From the NCBI RefSeq assembly GCF_001039355.2, contig NW_019774092.1:140467-204466 (forward strand): a DNA stretch of 64,000 bases. Reading direction: 5' to 3'. A program made the position numbers and the translations under genes. This DNA is from Lingula anatina (taxonomy: Eukaryota; Brachiopoda; Lingulata; Lingulida; Lingulidae). How positions within the stretch are numbered: position 1 is the first letter of the stretch; each line of letters opens with the position of its first letter. The notes beneath the pieces were generated by a model that made no database searches, had not been told where the DNA came from, and was given only the letters and a program-made list of their open reading frames with translations. This document shows, piece after piece, positions 21,263-34,879 of the stretch.

Positions 21263-24200
21263 TTAATTCGATGATTCACTGTCGCTGGAATGACCATGAA
21301 ATGGAATGGAACTTAAATCATCTTTGAAACAGGCAGATTCATAATGTTTGTTGAGATAGGACTTCAAGGCAAAAGTCTTGTTGCATCGTTCGCAGCTGTA
21401 ATGTTTCATGGCGGAATGAGTTTGCATGTGCGCGCGAAGATTGGAACGATCCGCGAACGCTTTGCCGCAATGGGCACAGCCGTAGGGTTTCTCTCCCGTG
21501 TGGGAACGTTTGTGGCCCTGAAGCAACCAAGGCCGACTGAAGGATTTCCCGCAAACGTCACACTTGTGCTTCAAATCATGAGTCAAAATATGCATAGACA
21601 AGGCTGGCATAGACACGTAGACTTTGTCACAATGCGGACACTTTTTGGCAGACATGCTGTCGAGGCTGCGATGCGTCTGCTTATGCCGTGACAGATTTGA
21701 CGATGTTGCGTAATGCTTACCGCATTCGTTACACGTGTAACGTTGTCGCCCGTTCCCCTCGGCGTTATAGCCCCGGCGGCGGCGCTTGGATCTTCCGTCG
21801 GTGATTAAAAACGCTTCGTATGTGTACCCAACTGTGCCAGATAAAGAGAGGTCAGAGGTCACACCGTCTTGTGCCGCTTCGTGACTGTCGTGATTCTCGT
21901 AGTCGGAGCCGGAGTGTGATGAAGCGGTGCTTCCGGATAGCGGGCTTGTTGGCTGAGTCGAATTGAGCGATCCGTCTCTGGTGCTTTCTTCTTCAGAGTC
22001 GCTCCGATCCAATGGCTCCTTCTTGGAACTGCAGCTAGTTATACCACTGGAACGCTGTGTAAGGTCGTGGAAATAACCTGGAAAGAATGCAGATAGATTA
22101 ATAAGATATTAAGATACCCAGCTGTTAACAGAAGCCGTTTAATATGCATATCAAATGTATATGATACAAATACAAAGTGAGTTGAATCTCGAAAGACGTC
22201 TTGAAAGAATGTCAAAGACAAAATGAAAAGAAAAAACTGGCAAATCCAATGTGATATAAATGAAAAGCAAATTTTTAGGAAAAAAGAAAAGGGATAGACA
22301 AAAGACACGCAACTTTAATACAGACATGGAATCTTAGAACCAAACACAAATTTGAATGCAAAACGAGACCCTCTTGAAGTCTGTTTATTCGGTTCAGTGG
22401 TGCATTTCTTTCTTTCTTTATTTATTTATTAATTTATTTATTTTGGTGCTTTAACACTCTTTGTACCAATGGCAATATGCATAATACGGAACATAGCATC
22501 TATAGCTTCTATAGCTACAAATGTACCATGCCGTATATGTTATAGTCAAGACTAAATCTGGTACGTTTAAAAATACATCCGCCCTTAGCAACTGACCTTG
22601 GGGTATCATTTTGATAACCGCGTGCTTGTCAGACATAGCATTTGAAAAACGATTTTCTTTTGCAATAACTCAGATATAAGCCAACGCATAGCATGTTAAG
22701 AGCATATCAAAAACTTGTTACAGCGCAAGGATCCATGGATCATCCCATCTGATGGAAATTGCAAGATCTGTTTTATGGAGTAATTGCAAGAAATGTTGTC
22801 AACAGGGAATTGTTAGTGTCTGATACGCAGTCTTGATAAGCAACCCGTATCAAAATTTACTTTCACGTGCAGAGGATGTTGTTGTTGAAGGCAACTCTGG
22901 CTGTTAGCTGCAGCCATAGGGGATTAAAAGATCGAAAGACCTCGCCTAGATTCGATAGCAGATCTTTGGGTAACATTCAGGCAAATATTCTAATAAGCAC
23001 AATCAATTGATAGTTCTTAAGGGGGGAGGTGACAAGTTTACTAACGGAACCAGCTACCTTATTGCCACATTTAAAAAACATAATTTAATGACACTGGTCT
23101 AAAATGATAACGTTATCTGGCGTCGTTGGACATTCCTTTGGTTTTACTCAAAAAGCAAAATAAACTTCAGGGATTTGACGTGTATCAGTACCACAGTTAC
23201 TCGATACATCTGAAGAACTAATTTATCAAATTGTTAGACATATCATGTGGGACGTCTTGTCATGTGACGCAGGACGCCGCCGTGGCTCGCCAGAGGCCGT
23301 TTTATTGGAATGGTTCTAGAACTTTTTTATGTATCTATCATTGACTATTCTAATGTTTAAAAATATTTTAAGGGATATAAAACACGACAACTTAAAGGTT
23401 TGCAATTTTTAGACAATATTCTAAGTGACTCAGAGCATATGTTTGATAACAGCCAATTGTCTTGCCTACCGTTCATATCAAAGCACATAATCCTTTTAAA
23501 GTCACACAATGTGCGTTTGAGTCACTCTTATAATGTAGATGGAAACTGGTGAATATCACTAGTAAACGGTTACAATCAGAACAAGTTTATGAATCATAGT
23601 TCAGTCAATTGTTATATATAGGGTATACCTTTGCGATTTAGTGAAGTTCTTGAAAGATATTTTACTAGACGAATGTATAACGCATATTGTATGCCTTAAA
23701 TTATCATGCTGAATTTAACCTTAACAGTTTTGAGTAAATCTGAATGCAAACGAAGTATCATTCACACTGTGGCTAACATGATGCTGATTTGAGGTTTCTT
23801 AGTAGTAAGGCTCTAGGACACTTGTTTTATAGTTAACCTGGTGTCGCATCTACGTGTATGACGCCAAACGCACACAGAGAGAAATTTGATTAAGCACTTG
23901 AACTCTATGTTTCAAAGGCAACCTAGAAACAGCATTGCCCATTCGATGCAATTTCGTATAAAACCTGTAATTTTATCGATTTCTTTCTAAGATGAATATC
24001 GTTTACATTGGAAACCCACCCTGTGCCTTTCCGGCGATTCGGACTGTCGTCTGCCAAAGTATTCTGAGACTTAATGCGTAGGCAGTAAGACTGTGCTAAC
24101 AAACCATGCCTGATTGATATGACGCTTTGAGCAACAAGTCTAACGATTCTCTATTCTCTACGCTTAATCGATTCTCTTGCAAAGGTTACACGGTGCCTGC

Positions 24201-27200
24201 AACCCCGCGATATGCCTCCGCTTGAGTTCAACAGGTTGAATGAAAACGGTTGTCTGGTTAAGGGGAATGTTAGACACAGTAAATAAAGTATTACAAAAAT
24301 GGAAATATATGTTTTCGATACGACCCTGTAAACATAGACAATAGCCATATCGGACTGTTAGTAAACTTTGGTACAAAGTGTTCAATGCAAATGCACATAA
24401 TACTTGTTTTATACTCTTTCTTTTTTATGATTGCCTTGCTTATCTGCCTATGTGTTTATTTATTTATTTATTTATCATGCGTCTTCATATATACTTTGTT
24501 TACTTTCATTTATTAATTTTTTTCTGTTTGTAATAATTTCAGTTCATTGATATCGTAACGGCCACAGAAGTCCCAGTTTTGCGGTTGTGCAAACACCTGT
24601 TAGATGTGAAGCACAGCTAAATTACTGGCATCATAAATTCATATCTCTATTCAACTCGATCATTCTTCTCCAACGAACAATATCCGCATCATGCTCATTT
24701 TTTCGGGAAATACTAACTATGAGCTATAAGCCTAAGTATAATAAGCCTGATTTTATGAGACGTTGATTGGTGGACGAAATAAGACAATTATGTTGGCGTC
24801 TTGTTGGGTAAACCATGAGATTGCGAAAGTGTTATTGTAATCGAGTTATTGGTTATTTGATACTCAGGATTTGTATTCATCATCGCACTACAGACACCAC
24901 AATGGCGGATACAATGCAAATTATTCTAAATGGCATCCCGCTGCGTGCTGTCTAAAAAGAATGCATTGTCAGAGGACGATACTACAATAAACCGTACATA
25001 CTGATTAAAGTGCACTTCGTTTCAGTAAGAGCAATAATATTTGACATGGGTTTCAAAACTATAAATTAGTTAAAGAGTTTTGAGTTGTGTTTTGATTTTT
25101 CACAATGTAACCCACATATACACATGTAGTTTTATCTGTGCTGTGCAAAGTGGGCATATAAAAGGTAATCCCTGATGAGAAATATATAAATGTTATACAA
25201 AACGTAAACCTTTTACGATAACCTCGTTTTAGGCGAAATATATGGTAAAGATAAGTCTTTCCGTACATAATTTAATCGTGCAAAGAAAATTTAATATTGG
25301 TCGGACTCAAAGACGAAATTTCAATCCAAAGATGTAAAGTTAATTGATGAAATTAAGGGCAAAGTAATGAATATAACACCAACTTAATTCTAGGAAATAT
25401 GACAACTTCTCGATTCTACATCTGCTACTTGTGAAATGGCATCAAATAAGTAGCAGCATGCACGCAAATAAACTTCAGTGTTTGTTCGCTGTAGCAGTCG
25501 TGTGGTAATGGATTGTCTAGACTAATTATAAAAACTTAAAAGTTGTGCGTGCTGTACAGCAATTGTTGCCTGAGCGACCTATTGCATTAATGACGCAGTG
25601 GAAACGCAAGCAATTATAACAACAATCCTCTTATGCTGCATTCACACTTTCCTGCTTGGAGCGGCGCATGTTCGATCTAAAATGCGAACGCACACACCGA
25701 TCAGCAGTGGAAAATAACGACTGCGGAAACTCCATCCATTGATCACGTGAGAAAAGACGATCGTATTGAATCAAAGATATCTGAACAGCTGCCAATTTTC
25801 TGTGCAATAAGACATATATCGTTAGAGCGTAGGGATATGGCGCGCTTTTATGACGTGATGTCGAACTAGAATTTTGTAAAAATGCAAACTTCATCAAAAA
25901 ATGACTATATTCTGTAAATATATGCATTTCTATTAAGTCCATTATATGCGTTTCTATTTAGTGAGCTGACGTCCGTCAAAGTCGTATGTAACAAGCAATA
26001 ATTATAATACGCTACGGCTCACACACAAACAAAAACCGTTTTTCGAAGGAAGAATAATTACTTATTTAAAGTGTCTAAAACGTAAATCTCAAATCTTTAT
26101 AGATTTTTAAATAGCATTTTTCACAGAGTTGTCGTATAGCGCTGTTTTGCGACGAGGACGCAGTGAAAAATTCATGGTGATTCAAACGGCCATTTTGGTT
26201 TCTCTTAATACGCTTTCATACCACATTTTATCTTAGGGTAGACAAGATCCAAAACTTAGTCATTATCAAAAACACAATTTTACTGACCAAGAACAACCTG
26301 TGGCCCTCTGATTTCTTTAGGTTTATATGTTTTTGGATATGTTCACATCAAGTTGATTCGGTCATACTTATGCAGGCTCAAATTACTCTACACGGTTTGA
26401 AATTTTTAAAAAAAATTAATTAAATCAACATATACTTTATTCATTTTATGTTCACATATCTACGTATTCATTTCCCTCCTGTTTGTGCAAATTGGTCATA
26501 TTATTACGGTTTTGTCATTACCTAAACACCTAACACAGTAAAGGAAAGAATTAAAGCTCCGTTTGTAACAATATACTCTGCTGACTATTAGTTATTTTAC
26601 CTAAATATACATGTACGATACCGTCTGAGAAATTATTCACAACTAAGAAGTCTACGAACTCGGGTTGCTAGTCGTCTTACATCTCAATACTTATTCATAA
26701 GTAAGACGTCTTCGAACACGGGTCATTTCTTTGGCTTGTGTGAATTGATCTTGAGGCATAATGAACAGGTAGGCAACACACCACGCAGCTTCTGAAAGCC
26801 GCATCAACAAGTGGTCGATCAATCAAATTAAGGTAGGCATAAGGATTCATTAATTTATTATTGCACATTGTTTTGCCTGGCACAAGGGTTTCAGGCTTTG
26901 TCTCATTCGCTGTCTCGTGGCGCGTGCACTACTAAGGGACAGGTACGCACTGCAATTTGTCACAGCGGCACGTGTCTGCGTTGCGACAAGGACTCTTTGA
27001 GGACTTAGAAGTGTGCCACGTGAAATTATGACTAAGGCTAATGAATTTTAGTGTCCAATTATTGTGAAAAAAATATACTGAGATAAGGCTTCCCTGTGAG
27101 ATTCTCATTCATATTATGCACACTTTTTTATTCTCTTATGCGTGTTCATTTGCTGCCTTGTACTGAAGCGAACTGAAATCTATTGTTATCGTTCGTTATC

Positions 27201-30200
27201 AACACAACGCAGCATATTGAAATAGATAAATTAAAAAAGTTGCTTCTTTCATTCACGAATCTGATAGCTCAGATTGCAAAATATCTCACACTGTTAAAAT
27301 CATTTCTAGTTGGGGATCTATATTTTGGCCCAACAGCTTATTGTGTCGCCAGTCAACAGAGCATATCATTGTATCATTGATATGTCCTTTTACACTAGAA
27401 CCCACCCACCTGTCCTACATCTCAGAGGGTACACCCACCCTGGGTCTTACTTTTACCCAGTTATGGGAATAGTGCTGGGAGCGTACAGTGATAAACAAGC
27501 ACGCCTTTTAGGCTCTATTCCCATAGATTTAGATCGATCTACCGGGGAGTCTCACTAGATGACTTTCAGATTAAATGTCCATCCCGCCTACTACAAGCTG
27601 TAAGGAGGTAATTAACTTTCGTGTCCGCCCGGCTGACAGCTATTTAACGTGAACCCCCAGGGAGTTAGGTCGATCTAAAGTAGGTCGATCTAATCTATGG
27701 AAATGGGGTGTTAGAGTGCATTCAGAACAGATGGTCCGCGGACTAACTGATCCGCCGACTAAATATGGACAACCTGAAAAGCAAGCCTCCTTAATCCCCG
27801 CTTCCACACGCGCCATTAAACGGATTAAATCTCCGCTCAGAGTTTTAATTGGTAGTCTCTTGCAGCGACAGCGCGTGTGGAGGCGGGGAGACCAACGGGG
27901 AATTAGCAGCATAGCTGTTATGTGGATCGGCCATATTTAGTCCGCAGATCTGTTAGTCAGCAGATCAACTTTTTCTGAATGCGATCTTAGTTAGTGTTAT
28001 ATTCATTTGACTGACGCGGTTAACATTTCTGCACTACGTGCCATAAGCTATATTTGTCTCGGATAAACCCTCAGGGAAAACAATTAATTTCTAGGACCGT
28101 CAGCAGAGGCATTCGTCATATCAATTCACGCAGGGTTGCGGAACATAAAATATTTTTTTCATACCATAGAATATCTATAACCTTTAACAATTAAGTGAGT
28201 CATCCGGATCTTAAAACAAATCGTGATTATTTTTATCATAAAATTTTGATATAATATTCAAAGTTTTGGCGGTGTTTTCTCCTCTACCAGATTTTGCTTT
28301 ACATTACCATGTTGCGTTTCTATTGTACTAAAAACGTACCAATTTTCAACATCATTAAAAGTTTGCAATAATTCCCAATATAAAGCACCGGCAAATCTTA
28401 CCTACGGCTCAAAGGAAATAAACCATTTTAAACAACGAAATGTTAAAATGTTATCCAAAAACTAAACCTAAAAAATTATTTGCAAAACAGGGCGCTACCC
28501 ATTGTTTTAGATGGATTTTTTCAAAACTCCTTTACAGATTCGCTCCAAATAGAATTAATTGAGTGGATGTAATGTGTATAAGCCCTGCCTACACAACCAT
28601 TAGACAGGAGGAGATTAGCGACTTACTATTGACCTACTTGCGTTAGGAGTTTTAGCCTAATGTACAAACAAAATCAATGCCTAATTTTTTATATTCTCCT
28701 GTAGCGAGCCAACGCAGAATGTGATTTCCGACTTCGCTGGAAAAGGATGGGTTGCTTCTAAACAAATGCTTTAGATACATCAACGAGGATTCAAACAAAA
28801 AAAATCTTGCATCTATTATCAAACGTGTCATTTACCCCTAAGTAGGCTTGCGGGCGATTTAGAAGCCAGACAATAAGGATTTAGGGTGTTTTTGCCATGT
28901 GAATATCGCATCAGCAAAGTCGACGATAAAAAATTTAGATCTTTTTTTATATCCATTATTTCTGTATTAGATAAAAAATGCAACTGCAGACAAAATGGTT
29001 TCTACATATTGTAGGAGCACGTGTTCGTAGCAATAGGCTACTGAAAGGTAATCGTGCATTATAAAAAGTAACTCCTTCCGTCTATTTTTCACATACAACG
29101 TACACAATTATATTAATGTAATATTTTGTCATTGATACGAGACAGTCAGCTGTTTAATAGAAAAGGTCTTTGAAATGTCGCTATATAATATAACTAATGT
29201 AACTTCAAGTTACTCAAAATGTGTCAAATAAAGCTAATTTATTTCATTTGACGTTTGTCACTAATCAAGTGCAACTAATTCATATCGACTGACAGTACAT
29301 CAACGCATGAAGTATCCACGTCATATTTCACTTAATCTTATTTCATTGTGGATGGCGGACCACATTTGGCGAGCAGATGGATTGGGGGGCTTTAGAAATA
29401 TTCGATCAATTGTCTAAGCTTCCTTAAACGCGTTTGCATAAATCGACTCAAAACAGCAATCACCCACCTGTTACTTTCGCAGTGAACTGTTTACTGGCTG
29501 AATGAATAGCAAACATTCTTATCGCGCGTTTAGTAATTAATACACTGGGCAGTTTTATAATCATCTTTCTGGAAACTTAGAAACCGAATTATCTGTGGAA
29601 AGTCATAAAAGTGAATGCAAAACCACTTTATTTCCAATTTTAACACATTTTCACCGTCGATCTGCTTTCTTTCCATGTGTAAATCAACTGTTTGTTATAA
29701 TCTATGTTGTTTCTTCTCTTTTTGAGAACTTAGATATTGACAGATCCATTGTTTTAGATGGATTTTTGGTCACTGGATATAAAGAATGGATTTATGGGGA
29801 TGTTTGGCAACCTATACATGTGCTCTGGATGCTATTATCATCTCCCAGGCGATTTAAAACAAAATATTCATTAGACATTTCTACGCATAAGAACTTACTA
29901 CATGCATACTTACTGAAATCTCTATAAAGTAAGTTAAGAGTGGAATGCATTGACGATTGGTTATGTGACTAACAGAAATATATATATTGTTCATTTTAAA
30001 ATAACCCTAATTATCTCAGCAATTAAGGCTTTTGACAACATTTTACTAAAATGAAAATTTGAGATGCGTCTTTCAACAAACGCCTTTTACTTGGCCTTTG
30101 AAGACCATTATGTATGCAATCTGCACATTAACTTGGAAATGCTACAAAGTTAAGTACGCCGGGTATTTGATAACAGAACTGCCTAACATAGATACTGCAG

Positions 30201-30484
30201 TGTACGGCGCCGCCATAATACAAGAAACTGAAATAGAGATGGTTCTGAAAGATAGACTAAGAGCAATGTTAACGTAATTCCTTACCGTTCGTCACTCGGA
30301 CCGTCAGAGGCTGATGGGCAAATGGAGTGTATGGCGTCAATATCGGCGTGATGGCCGCATCAATGGAGTAAGCCGGCATCGGACTGTCCGCTCCTCTGGC
30401 TTCGTTGACGCCCAGGTAGGCAGGACGGCAGATGTCGTATTCCGTAAACTTGGAGTGTTTCTTCACCAGAAATGACCGCGGCAT
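21263..30484 (-). CDS. scrt: Scratch-family zinc-finger transcriptional repressor
   Basis: Two exons, 30484-30286 and 22077-21263 (phase 1 junction), 1014 bp and 337 residues. It starts MPRSFLVKKHSKF: residues 1-9 are the SNAG repression motif of the Snail superfamily. Exon 2 carries an acidic/Ser-rich stretch and KRRRR, then five zinc fingers: 182-202, 213-233, 239-259, 267-287 and 295-316. The last is C2HC. Segments such as YATSSNLSRHKQTHRSLDS, KVYVSMPAL, SRPWLLQGH and ALKSYLNKHYESACFK are diagnostic of Scratch rather than Snail. Scratch proteins bind E-box-like sites and repress transcription in developing neurons. GT donor after GAACG and a CTTTCCAG acceptor flank an 8.2 kb intron. Confidence 0.96.
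27510..27710. mobile_element. MITE family 2 (copy B)
   Basis: Ends AGGCTCTATTCCCATAGATT and AATCTATGGAAATGGGGTG are approximate inverses with inner AGATCGATCT blocks; close relative of 9939-10157. Confidence 0.8.
27715..27990. mobile_element. palindromic MITE, family 1 long form (copy d)
   Basis: Left GTGCATTCAGAACAGATGGT then CCGCGGACTAACTGATC; right GATCTGTTAGTCAGCAGATC and TTCTGAATGCGATC. Inner inverted CTTCCACACGCGCC / GCGCGTGTGGAGGCG. Directly abuts the family 2 element at 27510-27710. Confidence 0.8.
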
Positions 30485-30736
30485 TTTTATGGCACTTGTT
30501 GGATGATGATGACGATGATGATGATGCTCGGTAGAATATACGTGTATATGTGTTTGAGAAATGGAAGGCACTGCTGATTTTAAACGGAGGCGAAGATGAT
30601 GGTATACTGTACCATTTGGTTCAGCATTGGTAATGCCACTGTTCTCCTTCCAAAACGTTCCCTCGAAATCGTGGAATCCTGGTGACTCTTAATCCCTAGA
30701 GTTGCTCCCAGGCTCCAGAAAACATGCACACTTGAT

Positions 30737-30747
30737 CTTTATATGCG
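30737..30747 (-). promoter_or_regulatory. candidate TATA box for scratch
   Basis: On the minus strand the sequence reads GCATATAAAGATC about 255 bp upstream of the start codon, with no upstream coding signal. A start site near 30712 would give a 5' UTR of about 230 nt. A TATA-like word alone is weak evidence in an AT-rich region. Confidence 0.3.
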
Positions 30748-33700
30748 GTATCCACGCACTTGTATGATACAGCACCGGCCAGCGTTCATTTAAATATTAA
30801 TCAGTTTTCTTCTCGGTAATGAAACCACGGCAAGACTCCAGGGAGGAACAGTGCGTCACGCAGTGCAAACAATCCGCAAAGTGATGAATAGCGTCTCCGG
30901 CTAAACGCTGACTCACAGAATTAGCAGCACCTTTTTTAAAATAACCTGTTTACTAAGTCTCATTCTAGGAGTCACGTTATTCAAGGAAAAAAATCTATGA
31001 AGCGTGTGTCTTGCCTTTCCAGATCAACGCATGCGTACAGGCCAAGTGAATTTGATCGTCTGCCAAAGCCCAAAGCTAACCATAGAAATGCGGAGCTGCG
31101 ACGTGTTTGGCTCTATTTATAATCTTATCGGATCAAATGCAGTCAGATGGCACCAATAAATGGATTATCCACAATTTCTATCTCATACAATGTCTTATGC
31201 CCTTAGAGGATTTCAGTGGAAAATGGGATTCAACAAGCTCGCGCAGAAATCCAATCAATGGATGATTTGCCACTAATTGTGCAGCACCCCGGGGTTCTCT
31301 CGGTGACCAACTGTTGTCTTTTTGTCCCAGGCTTTGTCTTTGTTGCGTTAATCACTGCGTCTGTCCCCCCAGGGACTCTAAAGTTTGCCTTAAGTATCCG
31401 TGCCTGATGTTAAAAGCCCAGTTGCTAGTATGTTTGGTATGGGATGAAGTAGCGTTCGTAGACAGCGTCGGCAAAGGCGTTGTATTAATCGTAGTACGAT
31501 GGGACGTCTTGGGTTGTAAAAGAACTATGGGAGCTGATTTTTCTGTCAATATTCACGTCAATAACCATGCATCAGGTCAAATCTTTCGGGAGAGAACAGT
31601 TAGTACGGACCTATCATTCACAAGTACAGTACTAGATTACTTATAGCTTAAATTGACCAGTCTATGAAAAAAATTCCTAACTTAAGATCCTAAGGAGGCA
31701 ATCCTTTTTTCTAGCAATTTTGTCTTATATTATGAAACATAATAATGGCATCTGAGAATTAAGTTTTTTTAAAGCAGTTCAGTTAACACCGATCATGCAG
31801 TGAAAAAAAATCAAATCCGAAATCGTAAGACTGATATATTTCTGAACTGTACCAAAACTAAGCGCCCCTTACACTGCACAGCGCTAATATCATTTGCCGT
31901 TGTCCTGTCAGTGCTACCTGGTCCACCTCTCACTCCCGCCTGCCCCAACCAAATGCCGCTAGGACAAAGAGTGCTCGATACTAATACTCCCTAATATTTC
32001 AACAACAATAGACCAATGGCTCATAACCATAAGGATGCACAAGTGGCGCGTGGTCCATTCAAGCGTATAGCTTACCACTCTTTAAGGTCGTATCGATTTG
32101 CAAGTGATGTTATGTTATCCAGAGAAAGGGCCCATTATTGTAGGCGTGGCTTACTAACAGCCAGACAGGGGTTTGCCATGTTTGCAACTTTAAGTGTGTT
32201 TTCTGCAATTTTAACACTCGTTTTTTTTTTTTTTTTTTTTTTTGCTCACTTATATACGACAGTGCACGATTATTATATTGTGATAGTTTGTTACATATTG
32301 TGATGAGCTTCGAATTTACGTATTTCCTCGTGTAAAGTTGTAGAAATAAATAGATTGAAAATTCACACAAAGAGGCCATTTGTAAAACGTAATCGAGGAA
32401 CTTAGAAAAACAAAGGCCCTTGTCGAGCCTAAAATATTACAAGATAGAGAATTGTTTAGTATTTGAAATTACGACTCGGCAAACACTGAATTTATGAAAC
32501 AGAAACGCCTTCCAACCAATCAATTCGAAACTCAATCTGGGGAGAGTGGTCACAACAAAGAACAAAGATATGATCGCAGAGGGTTGGTAGACAAAAGACG
32601 AAAACGCCGTTTCCCTTTTAAATGCGACAATTAATGCATTTTGTTGGTTAATGGGGTTGTTATTAAAACACACGCGTAAGGCAATACGAGATAATGCTGT
32701 ACATAACACACGCTAGTAAACAGACCGATATAATTGAATCCGTCGTCTTTGTCCGTCGTATCACACTGGTCAGTTGACAGCTAGCACGCGCGACACGTGT
32801 CGCGTATTGTGCTACTGACCATCAATAAATTTGCAAACAAAAGAAAATATTTACCTTTACTCGCCCTTTCGCATATTTATGTACACTTGCAGAGATTATA
32901 AAAACATTAAAATCAACGGGAATAACGCGTTTGTGTGTACTTTGCACATAAGTTGGGAGAACGGGCGGGCCATTATCTTACAGGTGTGGGAAAGTATTAG
33001 AGGTAAATTGAGTAGCGGGTATGAAATAAATAAGATTATTTAGTTAAAAAATGCACCACTGAGTCGATTTTTACTCTCTTCGATTTATTTTTATGGGTGT
33101 GAAAAGAAGTCTAGACCGAGCTGAAGGAGATAAGCATTATGCAAGATTGTTCGACATTAACATGAGTTGGGTCAAATCAGATTTTGTCTTTGTTTTTAGT
33201 TACACAATTTGGTGTTCTAAATCCCTGTACAGAAAAACATTTAAATAGCAGATTGATAAGCATTTTAGTGATCTTCAAGGAGTTTTAGTTTCAAACCACT
33301 CATAAAAAAGAAAAATGACATTTTATTCTATTTTTAAAATAGATAAATATGGAAAATATTCCTTTTACTGCACAGTAAAAACAAAATACGTTTTAAACCG
33401 ATATTAAAAGATATGTAAATAATAATTGGAAACAGTGAATCTCGCTTTCTAGATGACCTACTTAAAATTTCACGAATCTCCACAAAATTAAAATTTGAAA
33501 AAATCAAATTGACTTAGAATCCATAATATAATGCCTCAAAAAAAAAAAAAAAGTATTCACACGCAACGATTTTCAAATTACAACAATCCCGCCACGCGCG
33601 CGTGCCAGGTTATGAAAAACGCAATTAAAACTGAAGCGCGCTGTCTGCTAATAATAGTCCAGTCACTCATTCTTCTTTATTGTCAATTCTCTATTTCGCG

Positions 33701-34610
33701 ACCAGGTAACCTATCCCGTTCTCACCTGTTGTTCCATTCAGTCCCCAGCTTTACTTTCCCAAATCATTCAGCAATAAATCTCCGGCCGTAAAATAACAAC
33801 GTTCACAATGCACGGAATGCCAACGAAACGGAGAACAGCGCCAACCGGGGGCTTCGTCGCCCGGTTACCGAAAGAAACGCAACATGTGTGTAGAGGGGTA
33901 CTTGAAAGAAATATCACAAACTAAATCGTCTGCAAACACTCGTTATTTTCGAGTGCGATGAAAATTTAATGAAATGAAAAGATTTTGCTATTAATGGATC
34001 GATGATTTAATAAAAAACAATAAACTGCGCGGTCACATAGGCGTGGAGAACAAAGAGACGACAGCTGGCACGCGCGCACGGAATATTATCCCCCCGTTGT
34101 AAATACACACAAGAAAATTAAAGGGTATTCAATATTGACCCTCCTTCCCAAGCAGGTAGAAGCACAATTCTCCCTAGCACTAAAAGAGGGGCGCTGTGAG
34201 TTATTGTAGTAGGAGAAAACCGATGGTCCAGAGAAGTTCAACATCTGCTGGTTTAAGAAGAAGCTTAATTCAGACAAGTCGCGCGAGGAGACAACAAAGT
34301 GAGAATGACATTCGCTGAACTTGTAACATAAACGAAGCTGGTTTATTAAGAAAAGAAAACGTTGAGATCTCGTCGGTGGTAATTTACGCGCGTGGTGTTA
34401 ACGAAACTTTCTGACCATTACTGTGAAAAAAGTCTCATAGCAGATTTTGTAAAGATTGTTGTGAGAATACATAGTTCGCCTGTCATTTAGTACATCACAG
34501 CCACTAATAGTAGATTATGTTGTGAAATAGTTAGTTATTCACGTGTAAAGATAACATGCATTACTACATGTGTAACTTAGCACTGTATAGACCTATACAT
34601 ATATAAATGA

Positions 34611-34741
34611 ACCCTCTACCAGGGCGACAGATTAATTTTCCACAAGATATTCACAGATATGTCTTTAGATAAAAAGACAGCCATTTCATTCTCTTCCTTT
34701 TTCAAAATTTCCCTATAATATCTGTCATCCTGGTAGAGGGT
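34611..34741. mobile_element. small MITE with CCCTCTACCAGG ends
   Basis: ACCCTCTACCAGGGCGACAGA at the left is inverted at the right as TCTGTCATCCTGGTAGAGGGT; 131 bp, AT-rich middle, no coding. Confidence 0.8.
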
Positions 34742-34837
34742 AAAATAAATGTATATCCTTATATATTGTGTAAATACTGTAGTCTAGTGAGCCTTCAAAT
34801 GTATCCTCATACCATTTATAGAATTTATAAAATTAAA

Positions 34838-34879
<42 letters not shown>
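34838..34879. repeat. ATT microsatellite
   Basis: About 14 ATT units. Confidence 0.95.

Larger units (their letters stand above)
22078..30285 (-). other. scratch intron (8.2 kb)
   Basis: No internal exon is needed by phase or homology. It contains MITE copies at 27510-27710 and 27715-27990; otherwise AT-rich, with no recognisable coding signal. Open frames at 25631-25942 and 29595-29927 have no recognisable domain. Confidence 0.8.

Noticed and set aside
21339-21691. Open frames on both strands over the scratch zinc fingers
   Set aside because: Shadows of the finger-coding frame.
25631-25942. 103-codon frame in the scratch intron (-) as a transposase fragment
   Set aside because: The residue pattern suggested a repeat-derived fragment, but no catalytic motif or clear family was identified.
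29595-29927. 110-codon open frame in the scratch intron (+)
   Set aside because: No recognisable domain, AT-rich composition, no supporting splice or promoter signals.
32016-32303. 95-codon frame upstream of scratch
   Set aside because: Ends through a poly-T run encoding poly-Phe; no domain.
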